The position numbers were made by a program, and so were the translations under genes. This document shows, piece by piece, positions 8,276 through 16,129 of a DNA stretch of 64,000 nt. This DNA is from Dyadobacter sp. CY323. Its GTDB lineage: Bacteria > Bacteroidota > Bacteroidia > Cytophagales > Spirosomataceae. The stretch spans positions 186,001 to 250,000 of the forward strand of contig NZ_JAJUXH010000010.1 of NCBI RefSeq assembly GCF_021390245.1. The letters are read 5' to 3'. The notes below the pieces were generated by a model. It worked only from the letters and a program-made list of their open reading frames with translations, was not told the DNA's origin and did no database searches. Positions within the stretch are counted from its first letter, which is position 1, and every line of letters begins with the position of its first letter.

Positions 8276-9109
8276 ATGGCACAAAGAAATATCTTATTAA
8301 TGGACGGACCTGATCACAAAGGTCTTATTTATCACGTAACCCGCATTCTTTACGCTCATAATCAAAACATTATCCGAAACGATGAATACGTGAGCCCGTC
8401 CAGCTATTTCTTTATGCGGACCGAATTCGAGGGAGAGACAGAAATTGACAATCTTTTACAAGTACTTCAAACTGAGTTACCTGCCGGCTTGAACCTGCGC
8501 ATTAATCCAAAAAGTAAAAAGGATATCGTATTATTTGTTACCAAAGAACATCACTGCCTGGGCGAACTTCTGATCCGATATGCATTTGATGAGCTGGATG
8601 CGAATATTCTGGCGGTTGTGAGCAACTATAACACCTTGCAGCCATTTGTAGGGAAATTTGGGATTCCGTTCCACTTCATTTCCCACGAAAATAAAACCCG
8701 CGAACAACATGAAGAAATGATCCTGAAAACGCTGGATCTATATAAACCGGAATATCTGGTGCTGGCGAAATACATGCGGATCATTACATCGGATTTTGTT
8801 GACCATTATCCTAATAAGATCATCAATATCCACCACTCATTTCTTCCCGCATTCATTGGGGCAAACCCTTACCGGCAAGCTTATGATCGCGGGGTGAAAA
8901 TTATTGGAGCGACCGCGCATTTCGTAAATAATGATTTGGATGAAGGTCCAATCATTGCTCAAGACGTGAAATCAGTGGATCACCGGCAAACGGCTTCGGA
9001 TATGGCAACGCTGGGGAGAGATACGGAAAAAGCCGTTTTATCAAAAGCTTTGAAGCTTGTCCTGAACGACCGGGTCTTTATTCACAATAACCGAACGATT
9101 ATTCTCTAG
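8276..9109 (+). CDS. purU: Formyltetrahydrofolate deformylase PurU
   Basis: A 277-residue enzyme hydrolysing 10-formyl-tetrahydrofolate to formate and THF, balancing one-carbon pools and supplying formate for purine synthesis. The N-terminal ACT-type domain occupies about residues 1-85 (LLMDGPDHKGLIYHVTRIL). The formyltransferase domain follows, with catalytic Asn and His in NIHHSFLPAF and Asp in HFVNNDLDEGPII. The start is ATG 8276: the upstream extension from 8219 begins with TTG and has no family similarity. Monocistronic, with a terminator 5 bases after the stop. Confidence 0.95.
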   Translation: MAQRNILLMDGPDHKGLIYHVTRILYAHNQNIIRNDEYVSPSSYFFMRTEFEGETEIDNLLQVLQTELPAGLNLRINPKSKKDIVLFVTKEHHCLGELLIRYAFDELDANILAVVSNYNTLQPFVGKFGIPFHFISHENKTREQHEEMILKTLDLYKPEYLVLAKYMRIITSDFVDHYPNKIINIHHSFLPAFIGANPYRQAYDRGVKIIGATAHFVNNDLDEGPIIAQDVKSVDHRQTASDMATLGRDTEKAVLSKALKLVLNDRVFIHNNRTIIL

Positions 9110-9114
9110 GCAAG

Positions 9115-9150
9115 AAAAAAGCCCTTAGTCAGAATCACCGAGGGCTTTTT
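9115..9150. terminator. Bidirectional terminator after purU
   Basis: Arms AAAAAAGCCCT (9115-9125) and AGGGCTTTTT (9141-9150) with a 15-base loop. Placed directly after the purU stop; it also faces the end of leuA about 100 bases away. Confidence 0.85.
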
Positions 9151-9249
9151 GCAATCTGATGGATGTTATTGAATATGTAATGTTACAAAAAAATCTTTAA
9201 AACATCAAATTCAGATTCAAGGAGTTATCCAATTCTAATGATATTCTAA

Positions 9250-10404
9250 TCAAACCGGAATGGTAGTCCGCGCGAGATCAACCAGGTCGGCATCGTTCAC
9301 TTCTTTCTTCAAATCTGCGACTTCCAGGAACCTTGTGTAAAGTTCATCCAATGCCGATTTATCGAAACTAAAACCCAGAAGTTCGAACCGGTGCTTCAAT
9401 GCATGGCGGCCGCTTCTTGCGGTCAAAAGGATATCCGATTTATCGACGCCCACATCCTGCGGGTTCATGATCTCATAGTTCAATGTGTTCTTCAAAAATC
9501 CATCCTGATGAATTCCGGATGAATGTGCGAATGCATTGCGGCCAACAATCGCTTTATTAGCCTGCACCGGCATACGCATCATTTTAGAGACAAGCTGGCT
9601 GGTTGGATAAATAAATTGGGTATTAATCCCCGTTTCCAAGCCCAGTTCCTTATGTACATTTAAAGCCATCACAACTTCCTCCAAAGATGTGTTCCCTGCG
9701 CGCTCGCCAATTCCATTGATCGTAACCTCAACCTGCCGCGCACCCTGATTTATACCTGCAATGGAGTTGGCAGTGGCAAGTCCCAGATCATTGTGACAGT
9801 GAATGGAAATTGTGGCTTTATGAATGTTTGAAACGTGTTCGAAAATGTATTTGATCTTATTACCATACTCGTCGGGCAGGCAATATCCTGTTGTGTCGGG
9901 AATATTTACCACCGTCGCTCCCGCACCAATTACCGCCTCTACAAGTTGTGAAAGAAACACAAGATCTGCGCGGCCTGCATCTTCGCAGTAAAACTCCACA
10001 TCCTCCACCTTCGACTTGGCATATTTCGTAGCAGCAATCGCACGCTCGATGATCTTCTCTCTGGTCGTATTAAATTTATGCTGAATATGAATATCGGACG
10101 AACCGATTCCGGTGTGAATGCGTCCGCGTTCCGCATATTGCAATGCATCGGCTGCAGCATCGATATCGCCCTGAACCGCTCTGGACAATGCGCAAATAAC
10201 CGATTCGCGTACCACTTTGGAAATTTCTACTACTGATCTGAAATCCCCCGGGCTGGATACCGGAAACCCCGCTTCGATGATATCAACACCTAGTTTTTCG
10301 AGTTGCTTGGCTACAACAATCTTTTCCTCCGTAGTTAATTGGCTGCCAGGTACCTGCTCGCCGTCTCGTAAAGTTGTGTCGAAGATCTGAACTCGATTAC
10401 TCAT
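9250..10404 (-). CDS. leuA: 2-isopropylmalate synthase, short form
   Basis: A 384-residue LeuA-family enzyme condensing 2-ketoisovalerate and acetyl-CoA, the first committed step of leucine synthesis. HMGL-like TIM barrel with the metal and catalytic motifs [25 protein letters not shown] and [14 protein letters not shown]. It is about 130 residues shorter than the usual enzyme: the C-terminal LeuA_dimer allosteric domain that binds leucine is absent, so direct feedback inhibition is not expected. Control may instead be by the leader-peptide attenuator directly upstream (10453-10569). Last gene of the leu cluster, 260 bases after leuB, with its own predicted promoter. The paralogue at 11784-13355 keeps a regulatory-type domain. 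Confidence 0.92.
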   Translation of the reverse strand: MSNRVQIFDTTLRDGEQVPGSQLTTEEKIVVAKQLEKLGVDIIEAGFPVSSPGDFRSVVEISKVVRESVICALSRAVQGDIDAAADALQYAERGRIHTGIGSSDIHIQHKFNTTREKIIERAIAATKYAKSKVEDVEFYCEDAGRADLVFLSQLVEAVIGAGATVVNIPDTTGYCLPDEYGNKIKYIFEHVSNIHKATISIHCHNDLGLATANSIAGINQGARQVEVTINGIGERAGNTSLEEVVMALNVHKELGLETGINTQFIYPTSQLVSKMMRMPVQANKAIVGRNAFAHSSGIHQDGFLKNTLNYEIMNPQDVGVDKSDILLTARSGRHALKHRFELLGFSFDKSALDELYTRFLEVADLKKEVNDADLVDLARTTIPV

Positions 10405-10452
10405 TGATGGGAATTATAATTTAATGGGACACTAATTTAATAATATTTACAC

Positions 10453-10485
10453 AATATAAAACCCTTTCCGTAGTGGGGAAAGGGT
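10453..10485 (-). terminator. Attenuator terminator of leuA
   Basis: On the minus strand the arm ACCCTTTCC (10485-10477), a 7-base loop and the arm GGAAAGGGT (10469-10461) form a 9-bp stem followed by a T-rich tail (TTTATATTGT). It lies about 33 bases after the leader-peptide stop and about 50 bases before leuA. Its 5' arm can alternatively pair with GGGAAAG at 10514-10508. Confidence 0.75.
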
Positions 10486-10523
10486 CTAAAATAAATCAAA
10501 ACGTAAGCTTTCCCGATCTTACG
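10476..10523 (-). promoter_or_regulatory. Leader pause hairpin and antiterminator of leuA
   Basis: Minus strand: CGTAAG (10523-10518) pairs with CTTACG (10507-10502), a hairpin overlapping the leader stop codon. Its loop holds GGGAAAG (10514-10508). That segment can instead pair perfectly over 7 bp with CTTTCCC (10482-10476), part of the 5' arm of the terminator. The two structures are mutually exclusive, matching the 1:2 / 2:3 / 3:4 scheme of leu, ilv and his attenuators. A ribosome at the leader stop would cover the GGGAAAG segment. Confidence 0.7.
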
Positions 10524-10569
10524 GAATGGTCAGAATGAGAATGTCCAGGCTTTGATTCAGTGTGTTCAT
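10519..10569 (-). CDS. leuL: Leucine/isoleucine-rich leader peptide
   Basis: A 16-codon open reading frame, MNTLNQSLDILILTIP, ATG at 10569 and TAA ending at 10519. Seven of 16 residues are Leu (positions 4, 8, 11, 13) or Ile (10, 12, 15), with five in the run L-D-I-L-I-L-T-I just before the stop. It lies between a predicted promoter and an attenuator-type terminator upstream of leuA. Starved for charged Leu-tRNA (or Ile-tRNA), a ribosome would stall here and favour the antiterminator. This is inferred from sequence by analogy with the enterobacterial leuL and ilvL leaders. The gene symbol is functional, not a claim of homology. Confidence 0.75.
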   Translation of the reverse strand: MNTLNQSLDILILTIP

Positions 10570-10577
10570 CTAAATTG

Positions 10578-10592
10578 GCGAAAATTCGCTAA
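10578..10592 (-). promoter_or_regulatory. Shared palindrome (operator candidate) of leuA
   Basis: The 15-mer TTAGCGAATTTTCGC (minus strand), containing GCGAA/TTCGC half sites, occurs in identical form upstream of ilvD (23523-23537). Here it starts 15 bases after the predicted -7 box and ends about 8 bases before the leader-peptide ATG. This would place it in the first transcribed bases, where a repressor could block RNA polymerase. It could also act as a small RNA hairpin. Confidence 0.6.
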
Positions 10593-10607
10593 CGCGAGAT
10601 TCTTCTG

Positions 10608-10638
10608 CAAATAAAGTATAAGTTTTGTGTTTGACAAA
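10608..10638 (-). promoter_or_regulatory. Predicted leuA leader promoter
   Basis: Minus strand: TTTG (10638-10635), a 19-base spacer, then TTTATTTG (10615-10608). This matches the Bacteroidota TTTG / TAnnTTTG promoter with one mismatch. It sits 39 bases before the leader-peptide ATG. Confidence 0.5.
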
Positions 10639-10664
10639 TATTCTTTGGCAAAACTTCCCATTAT

Positions 10665-11735
10665 TTATATTCTTTTTAACAACTCTATTCCAGCAGCTTC
10701 GGTGTTCAGAAGCTTATCAGCCGGCGTGGTCGCATCAGCGATATCCTTCGTTCTGAAACCATCTTTCAAGAGTTTGTCAACTGCCGAAATAATGGTGTCC
10801 GATTCTTCTTTTAAGCCAAATGAAATATCAAGAAGCAATGCAGCTGAAAGTACAGACGCCAATGGATTTGCAATGCCTTTTCCGGTAATGTCATGTGCTG
10901 AACCGTGGATCGGTTCGTAAACTCCGGTGCTGTCACCAACAGATGCAGAAGCAAGCATTCCCATTGAACCCGCGATCTGGCTCGCCTCGTCAGTAAGAAT
11001 GTCACCAAAAAGGTTCGCAGTAACTACGACGTCAAACCTGCGCGGATCTTTGATCAGCATCATCGCAGCTGAATCTACAAACTGATGTTCAACCGTAATA
11101 TCCGGATACTCAGGAGCAAGCGCCTGGATTACCTCACGCCAAAGACGGCTGGTTTCCAGAACGTTCGCTTTATCAACCGAACAAAGTCTTTTGCTACGTG
11201 TACGTGCAGCCTCAAATGCTTTACGGCCAATGCGTTCCACTTCATACCTGCTGTATTCAGCGATGTCGTAAGCCGTGTTATTATCATTTTTACGACCTTT
11301 TTCTCCGAAATAAATGTCGCCCGTCAATTCGCGGAAAAACAAAATATCAGACCCTTTCAAAATTTCAGGCTTAATGGAAGATGCGCCGAGAAGCTCATCA
11401 AAAAGCTTGATCGGGCGCAGGTTTGCATATAACCCGAGTTCTTTACGCATTTTGAGAAGACCTTGTTCCGGACGGACTTTTGCAGTCGGATCGTTGTCAT
11501 ATTTGGGATGACCTACTGCGCCGAAAAGGATAGCGTCGGAAGCCCGCATTTTAGCGAGTGTTTCATCAGGAAGCGGATTTCCGGTTGCTTCAATCGCCAC
11601 GTGGCCCATTAAAGCTTCATCGTAAATGAACTCGTGACCGAATTTTTCGGCGATTTTTATCAATACATTCTTCCCAACTTCAGTTACTTCCTGCCCGATT
11701 CCATCACCTGGAACGATTAATATGTTCTTCTTCAT
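10665..11735 (-). CDS. leuB: 3-isopropylmalate dehydrogenase
   Basis: A 356-residue NAD-dependent decarboxylating dehydrogenase, the third step of leucine synthesis, at the usual length for LeuB. The N-terminus has ILIVPGDGIGQEV. The substrate/Mg-binding region is TANLFGDILTDEASQIAGS, with the following GMLASAS and EPIHGSAHDI nucleotide-binding loop; FFRELTGDIYFG marks the substrate-specific loop. Cytoplasmic homodimer in the family. It lies 48 bases after leuA2 with no terminator between them, so is likely co-transcribed with leuC-leuD-leuA2. The following leuA has its own leader. Confidence 0.96.
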   Translation of the reverse strand: MKKNILIVPGDGIGQEVTEVGKNVLIKIAEKFGHEFIYDEALMGHVAIEATGNPLPDETLAKMRASDAILFGAVGHPKYDNDPTAKVRPEQGLLKMRKELGLYANLRPIKLFDELLGASSIKPEILKGSDILFFRELTGDIYFGEKGRKNDNNTAYDIAEYSRYEVERIGRKAFEAARTRSKRLCSVDKANVLETSRLWREVIQALAPEYPDITVEHQFVDSAAMMLIKDPRRFDVVVTANLFGDILTDEASQIAGSMGMLASASVGDSTGVYEPIHGSAHDITGKGIANPLASVLSAALLLDISFGLKEESDTIISAVDKLLKDGFRTKDIADATTPADKLLNTEAAGIELLKRI

Positions 11736-11783
11736 TAAAGGTTTGATTGGATACTTGATAAATAATTAATTCAAAAAAAAGTA

Positions 11784-13355
11784 TTAAAAAGTCTTCACCA
11801 TCGGAATTTCCGGTGTGAGCTTTGCATCATTTGGGATACCGATCAGGTTAAGCATTTTTTGTGTGGCCATAATCGCAGAAACCGTTTGATCTGAATCCAA
11901 ACCCCTGGTCTTCACCTCCTTACCAGCAATTTCCCAGGTTATAATCGTTTCACAAAGGGCATCTGTTTTACCACCGGGCGGAATGCGTACCGTATAGTCC
12001 GTCAACATGGGCAGATTAATACCTTTCAGGTAATAAATTCTTTTGAGTGCATTCATGAATGCATCATACTGCCCGTCACCTTGTGCACTTTCTTCAAAAA
12101 CTTCATCCACGAATTTGATCTGTAAAGTCGCAGAGGGTTTGAGGTTTTTTGAATGCGTAAGCACATAATTGACAATTACTACCTTTTCCTCAATGGCACT
12201 GCTCGCAAGCACATCCGAAATAATGTAGGGAAGATCGTCAGGTGTAACTGACTCTTTTCGATCACCGAGCTCTATAATTCGTTGCGTTACTTTTTTGAGA
12301 TCGGCATCGGAAAGTGTTATCCCAAGATCTCTCAGATTATTTTCAATATTAGCTTTCCCGGACGTTTTACCCAAAGCATACAACCTTTGTCGGCCAAATC
12401 TCTCAGGCATCAACTTGCTGAAATACAGGTTGTTTTTCTTGTCTCCATCGGCGTGAATTCCAGCCGTTTGGGTAAAAACACTTTCTCCGACAATCGGTTT
12501 ATTCGCAGGGATCCTGATTCCTGAAAAAGTTTCTACCAGCTTGCTCACCGAGTATAATGATCGCTCATTAACGGAAGTTTTATACTCCGGCATCATGTCG
12601 TTCAAAACCGCGATCGTACTCGCCAATGGCGCATTACCAGTTCGCTCACCCATCCCATTTACGGTAAGATGAAGTCCACGCGCACCAGCCCGCAATGCTT
12701 CCATTACATTCGCGATGCTCAGATCGTAGTCGTTATGTGCGTGAAACTCGAAATGATGGTTCGGGTAACGATCGACAATTGCTTTTACAAATGAATAGGA
12801 TTCGGATGGTGTGAGAATTCCAAGTGTATCAGGCAGCAAAATGCGTTTTACAGGCTGCGTTACAAGAAAATCGAGTGACGCAAAAACGTAATCCGGTGAA
12901 TTTCGCATTCCATTACTCCAGTCTTCAAGATACACATTGCAGTCAATTCCTTTCGACTCCGCCAGCTCGATGACATTCCGGATGTCTTCAAAATGCTCCT
13001 GCGGCGACTTTTTCAGCTGATGTTTCAAATGATTGAGAGAGCCTTTTGTCAAAAGATTCATCACTCTCGCGCCACTTTGCAACATCCAGTCGATGGATGC
13101 GTCGCCGTCGACAAATGTCAGAACTTCGATTTTATCTAAAAAACCATTACTCTTCGCCCAATTCGTAATTTTTTTAACTGCCTGAAATTCACCTTCGGAG
13201 ACGCGGGCGGAAGCAACCTCAATGCGGTCCACCTTTACTTCCTGAAGAAGGATCTGGGCGATTGTTAGTTTCTCGGACGCAGAAAAAGACACTCCGCTGG
13301 TTTGTTCACCATCACGCAGTGTCGTATCCATTATTTCAATGTATCGACTAGTCAT
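11784..13355 (-). CDS. LeuA/CimA-type synthase with regulatory domain
   Basis: A 523-residue second member of the isopropylmalate/citramalate/homocitrate synthase family. TIM barrel at about residues 5-280 with [29 protein letters not shown] and NGMGERTGNAPLAS. The C-terminal part from about residue 385 resembles the LeuA_dimer regulatory domain (ATLQIKFVDEVFEESAQGDGQYDA reads as its start). Either a (R)-citramalate synthase, making 2-ketobutyrate for isoleucine without threonine, or a leucine-regulated isopropylmalate synthase. The sequence alone does not decide, and the presence of ilvA argues that citramalate is not the only route. It sits between leuD and leuB, as in other Bacteroidota. 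Upstream gap holds a dispersed inverted repeat. Confidence 0.8.
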   Translation of the reverse strand: MTSRYIEIMDTTLRDGEQTSGVSFSASEKLTIAQILLQEVKVDRIEVASARVSEGEFQAVKKITNWAKSNGFLDKIEVLTFVDGDASIDWMLQSGARVMNLLTKGSLNHLKHQLKKSPQEHFEDIRNVIELAESKGIDCNVYLEDWSNGMRNSPDYVFASLDFLVTQPVKRILLPDTLGILTPSESYSFVKAIVDRYPNHHFEFHAHNDYDLSIANVMEALRAGARGLHLTVNGMGERTGNAPLASTIAVLNDMMPEYKTSVNERSLYSVSKLVETFSGIRIPANKPIVGESVFTQTAGIHADGDKKNNLYFSKLMPERFGRQRLYALGKTSGKANIENNLRDLGITLSDADLKKVTQRIIELGDRKESVTPDDLPYIISDVLASSAIEEKVVIVNYVLTHSKNLKPSATLQIKFVDEVFEESAQGDGQYDAFMNALKRIYYLKGINLPMLTDYTVRIPPGGKTDALCETIITWEIAGKEVKTRGLDSDQTVSAIMATQKMLNLIGIPNDAKLTPEIPMVKTF

Positions 13356-13359
13356 ATGC

Positions 13360-13430
13360 GGCTGTCGGCATTCAGCTGTCGGCTTTCGGCAATTCAGTTT
13401 AAACCGATAGCCGAAAGCCGATAACCGATT
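13360..13430. repeat. TCGGC-rich dispersed inverted repeat
   Basis: Perfect 12-bp arms TCGGCTTTCGGC (13379-13390) and GCCGAAAGCCGA (13410-13421) with a 19-base spacer, preceded by another GCTGTCGGC copy. Similar sequence (AGCTGTCGGCTGTCAG, then ATCGGCTATCGGC) recurs at 53226-53265. Likely a dispersed intergenic repeat; inside the leu operon it would form an RNA hairpin without a U-tract. Confidence 0.65.
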
Positions 13431-13436
13431 GCCTCA

Positions 13437-14033
13437 TTAATATAATCTCTCTAATTCGAATTGATTAATCTCGCTTTTCATCGCCTGCAAATAATCGATA
13501 TCGTCAAAGCCATTCATCATGTTGTGCTTCTTGTACCCATTAATGTCAAACGAATGATTTTCGCCAGTCGCTAGAATTGTGATCGTTTGTTCGGCCAGAT
13601 TTACTTCGAACTCTGCATGCGGATCCCCTTCGATCGTCTGGAAAATCTTATCTAAAAATTCCGGGCTAACCTGAACTGGCAGAATGCCGATATTCAACGA
13701 GTTACCTTTAAAAATGTCCGCGAAAAAGCTGGACACCACGCAGCGAAAACCGTAATCGTAAATGGCCCACGCAGCATGCTCGCGGCTCGATCCGCTTCCA
13801 AAATTGTGTCCGCCTACCAGGATTTTTCCCGAGTAAATCGGATTGTTCAGAACGAAATCCTGCTTGGGAGTATCGTCTCCATTGTAACACCAGTCACGGA
13901 ACAGGTTATCCCCAAATCCTTCCCTTTTAGTCGCTTTCAAAAACCGCGCAGGAATAATCTGATCGGTATCAACATTCTCAATCGGCAAAGGAACCGCCGT
14001 GCTTTTTAGTACTGTGAATTTATCGTAAGCCAT
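13437..14033 (-). CDS. leuD: 3-isopropylmalate dehydratase small subunit
   Basis: A 198-residue LeuD, partner of LeuC in isomerising 2- to 3-isopropylmalate. The aconitase swivel-domain signature is clear: NVDTDQIIPARFLK near the N-terminus, then GGHNFGSGSSREHAAWAI and YGFRCVVSSFFADIF. Normal family length. Follows leuC by 42 bases and precedes leuA2 by about 80 bases that hold a dispersed inverted repeat. Cytoplasmic heterodimer subunit. Confidence 0.96.
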   Translation of the reverse strand: MAYDKFTVLKSTAVPLPIENVDTDQIIPARFLKATKREGFGDNLFRDWCYNGDDTPKQDFVLNNPIYSGKILVGGHNFGSGSSREHAAWAIYDYGFRCVVSSFFADIFKGNSLNIGILPVQVSPEFLDKIFQTIEGDPHAEFEVNLAEQTITILATGENHSFDINGYKKHNMMNGFDDIDYLQAMKSEINQFELERLY

Positions 14034-14075
14034 GTTTTGGAGCTATCAGCTTTTAGCGATTAGCATTTAAGTCTT

Positions 14076-15479
14076 TTATAATAATTCTCTTGGGTCTGTA
14101 ACAACTCCGGTAACAGCCGCTGCCGCTGCTACCAACGGACTTGCCAGCAATGTTCTCGCGCCCGGGCCCTGGCGGCCTTCGAAATTGCGGTTTGAAGTAC
14201 TTACTGCGTATTTGCCGGCTGGGATTTTGTCGTCATTCATTGCAAGACAAGCCGAGCAGCCCGGTTGGCGGAGCTCGAAACCTGCTTCGTGCAGAATATC
14301 CAGAATTCCTTCTTCTTTAATCTGAGCCTCAACGATATGCGACCCGGGAACAACCCATGCAGTTACATTATCCGCCTTTTTGCGACCTTTCACGATCGAC
14401 GCAAATGCACGGAAATCTTCAATACGTCCATTTGTGCAACTTCCGATAAATACGTAATCGATTTTCTTGCCTAACATGGATTCATTTTCATGAAAGCCCA
14501 TGTAATTCAATGACTTATCGTATGTTGACTTACCACCTTCAACCTGGTCCGAAGTCGGGATCGCTCTCGAAATACCCTGACCCATTCCCGGGTTCGTACC
14601 ATAAGTGATCATTGGTTCGATATCGGCGGCGTCAAAATGATATTCCTTATCAAAAACAGCACCTTCGTCTGTTTTCAATGTCTTCCAATAAGCTAATGCC
14701 TTATCCCATTTCTCTCCCTTTGGAGCCTGGTCTCGACCATTGATATATGCATAAGTTGTGTGGTCCGGAGCGATCATGCCGCCACGTGCACCCATTTCGA
14801 TGCTCATATTGCAAACCGTCATGCGACCTTCCATACTCATGTTTTCAAAAACATCCCCCGCATATTCCACGAAATATCCTGTGGCACCGGCAGTTGTCAA
14901 TTTTGAAATGATGTATAAAGTAACGTCTTTCGGAGTTACAGCTTTGCCCAGTTTGCCATTTACGTTCACACGCATTTTCTTGGGCTTCGGTTGCATGATA
15001 CACTGGGAAGAAAGTACCATTTCAACTTCGGAAGTACCTATACCAAAGGCAATTGCACCAAATGCGCCATGCGTAGAAGTATGTGAGTCACCGCAAACGA
15101 TCGTCATTCCGGGAAGTGTAATCCCATTCTCCGGGCCTACGACGTGCACAATACCATTTTGCGCGTGACCTAATCCCCAGTGAGAAATTCCGTATTTGTT
15201 GGAGTTCGTTTCCAGCGCTTTCAGCTGATTGGCAGAAAGAGGATCCTGAACCGGAAGATGCTGATTAATTGTCGGAGTGTTGTGATCCGCAGTGGCGAAA
15301 GTACGTTCAGGGTACATGACACCAATATTTCTGCTTTCGAGCCCGAGAAAAGCTACCGGACTGGTTACTTCGTGGATAAAATGACGATCGATGAAAAACA
15401 CATCGGGACCATCTTCAATTTTACGGACAACATGCGCGTCCCAAACCTTGTCAAAAAGGGTACTAGCTTGATTACTCAT
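14076..15479 (-). CDS. leuC: 3-isopropylmalate dehydratase large subunit
   Basis: A 467-residue aconitase-family subunit carrying the 4Fe-4S cluster. Cluster cysteines are visible in [14 protein letters not shown] and in [12 protein letters not shown] near the C-terminus, and the substrate-binding motifs [19 protein letters not shown] and [11 protein letters not shown] are intact. First gene of the leuC-leuD-leuA2-leuB unit. The upstream region 15480-15660 is AT-rich and contains possible TTTG / TnAATTTG boxes. A half-site-like AAATTTCGCCAA (15494-15505) resembles part of the ilvD/leuA palindrome, but no full copy and no Leu-rich leader peptide was found. Confidence 0.97.
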   Translation of the reverse strand: MSNQASTLFDKVWDAHVVRKIEDGPDVFFIDRHFIHEVTSPVAFLGLESRNIGVMYPERTFATADHNTPTINQHLPVQDPLSANQLKALETNSNKYGISHWGLGHAQNGIVHVVGPENGITLPGMTIVCGDSHTSTHGAFGAIAFGIGTSEVEMVLSSQCIMQPKPKKMRVNVNGKLGKAVTPKDVTLYIISKLTTAGATGYFVEYAGDVFENMSMEGRMTVCNMSIEMGARGGMIAPDHTTYAYINGRDQAPKGEKWDKALAYWKTLKTDEGAVFDKEYHFDAADIEPMITYGTNPGMGQGISRAIPTSDQVEGGKSTYDKSLNYMGFHENESMLGKKIDYVFIGSCTNGRIEDFRAFASIVKGRKKADNVTAWVVPGSHIVEAQIKEEGILDILHEAGFELRQPGCSACLAMNDDKIPAGKYAVSTSNRNFEGRQGPGARTLLASPLVAAAAAVTGVVTDPRELL

Positions 15480-15660
15480 CTTTTACATTATTAAAATTTC
15501 GCCAACTCAATACGACGATTTCAAGAAAGATCAGGAATAAACCTTTGCATGAAACCGGGATCGAGAATACAAATTACCACAAAAACAAATTGATATAGAT
15601 AACGTTAAAGGCTCAAAAAATAGTGATTTTGGTTTGAAGCGACGGTTTGAGCGGAAATCT

Positions 15661-15798
15661 TTATTTGGAGTCTACCGCATCCCTTGTTTTCCGATCTTCC
15701 AGAAAAGCTTGATAATTCATTCCTGCCGTGTATTCAAATACCGTATTAACAGAATCCAACATGTCTGAGAAAAGAATGGAGGGAATTCGTTCAGACAT
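15661..15798 (-). pseudogene. Truncated HepT-like toxin remnant
   Basis: A 45-codon frame not reported as a normal gene because of its size: MSERIPSILFSDMLDSVNTV, then FEYTAGMNYQAFLEDRKTRD, then AVDSK and a stop. It matches the conserved first third of HepT/DUF86 HEPN toxins (D-x-L-x-x-I..Y-T-x-G-M..F-L-x-D-x-K-T-x-D-A-V). HepT proteins are about 110 residues with the catalytic RX4HXY motif in the C-terminal part, which is missing here. Downstream frames do not continue it. Its ATG overlaps the end of the nucleotidyltransferase (antitoxin) gene by 8 bases, the normal operon geometry. A stop or deletion has removed the toxic part. Confidence 0.65.
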
Positions 15799-16078
15799 AA
15801 ATCAGATTTTTTTCGATTATAGGAAGCAGTGCAGCTTTAAGTCCTTTTCTGCTAACCAAATCTACTTTTTGATGAAGCACATTTTCCAGGTCAATGGCGA
15901 GATCAATAAACTCAAAACCCACAGGTGTCGAAAATTCAACCAGAATGTCAACATCACTTTTTTCCGTAGCTTCGTTTTTGGCATATGAGCCAAACAAAGC
16001 CATTGATTTTAAGGGATATTTGTTAAATAAATACCCTTTCGACTGATGGAGTTTATCTAAGATCTGAGATGTATTCAT
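15791..16078 (-). CDS. MntA-like nucleotidyltransferase antitoxin
   Basis: A 95-residue minimal nucleotidyltransferase with the polymerase-beta signature LFGSYAKNEATEKSDVDILV (GSX10DXD), the motif of MntA antitoxins that AMPylate the HEPN toxin HepT. Normal length for the family. Its expected partner follows directly with overlapping start/stop but is truncated to 45 codons, so this antitoxin may be an orphan. The pair sits between the ilv and leu halves of the amino acid locus, likely an insertion into an ancestral ilv-leu cluster. Confidence 0.8.
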   Translation of the reverse strand: MNTSQILDKLHQSKGYLFNKYPLKSMALFGSYAKNEATEKSDVDILVEFSTPVGFEFIDLAIDLENVLHQKVDLVSRKGLKAALLPIIEKNLIYV

Positions 16079-16129
16079 AGCAATTCTAATAATTAATGAA
16101 GCTATGGTTTTTGAAGATATTTCCCAAAA

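Noticed and set aside
15519..15551. Short leader peptide MQRFIPDLS upstream of leuC as a second attenuator
   Set aside because: It has just one Leu and one Ile, and there is no terminator between it and leuC.
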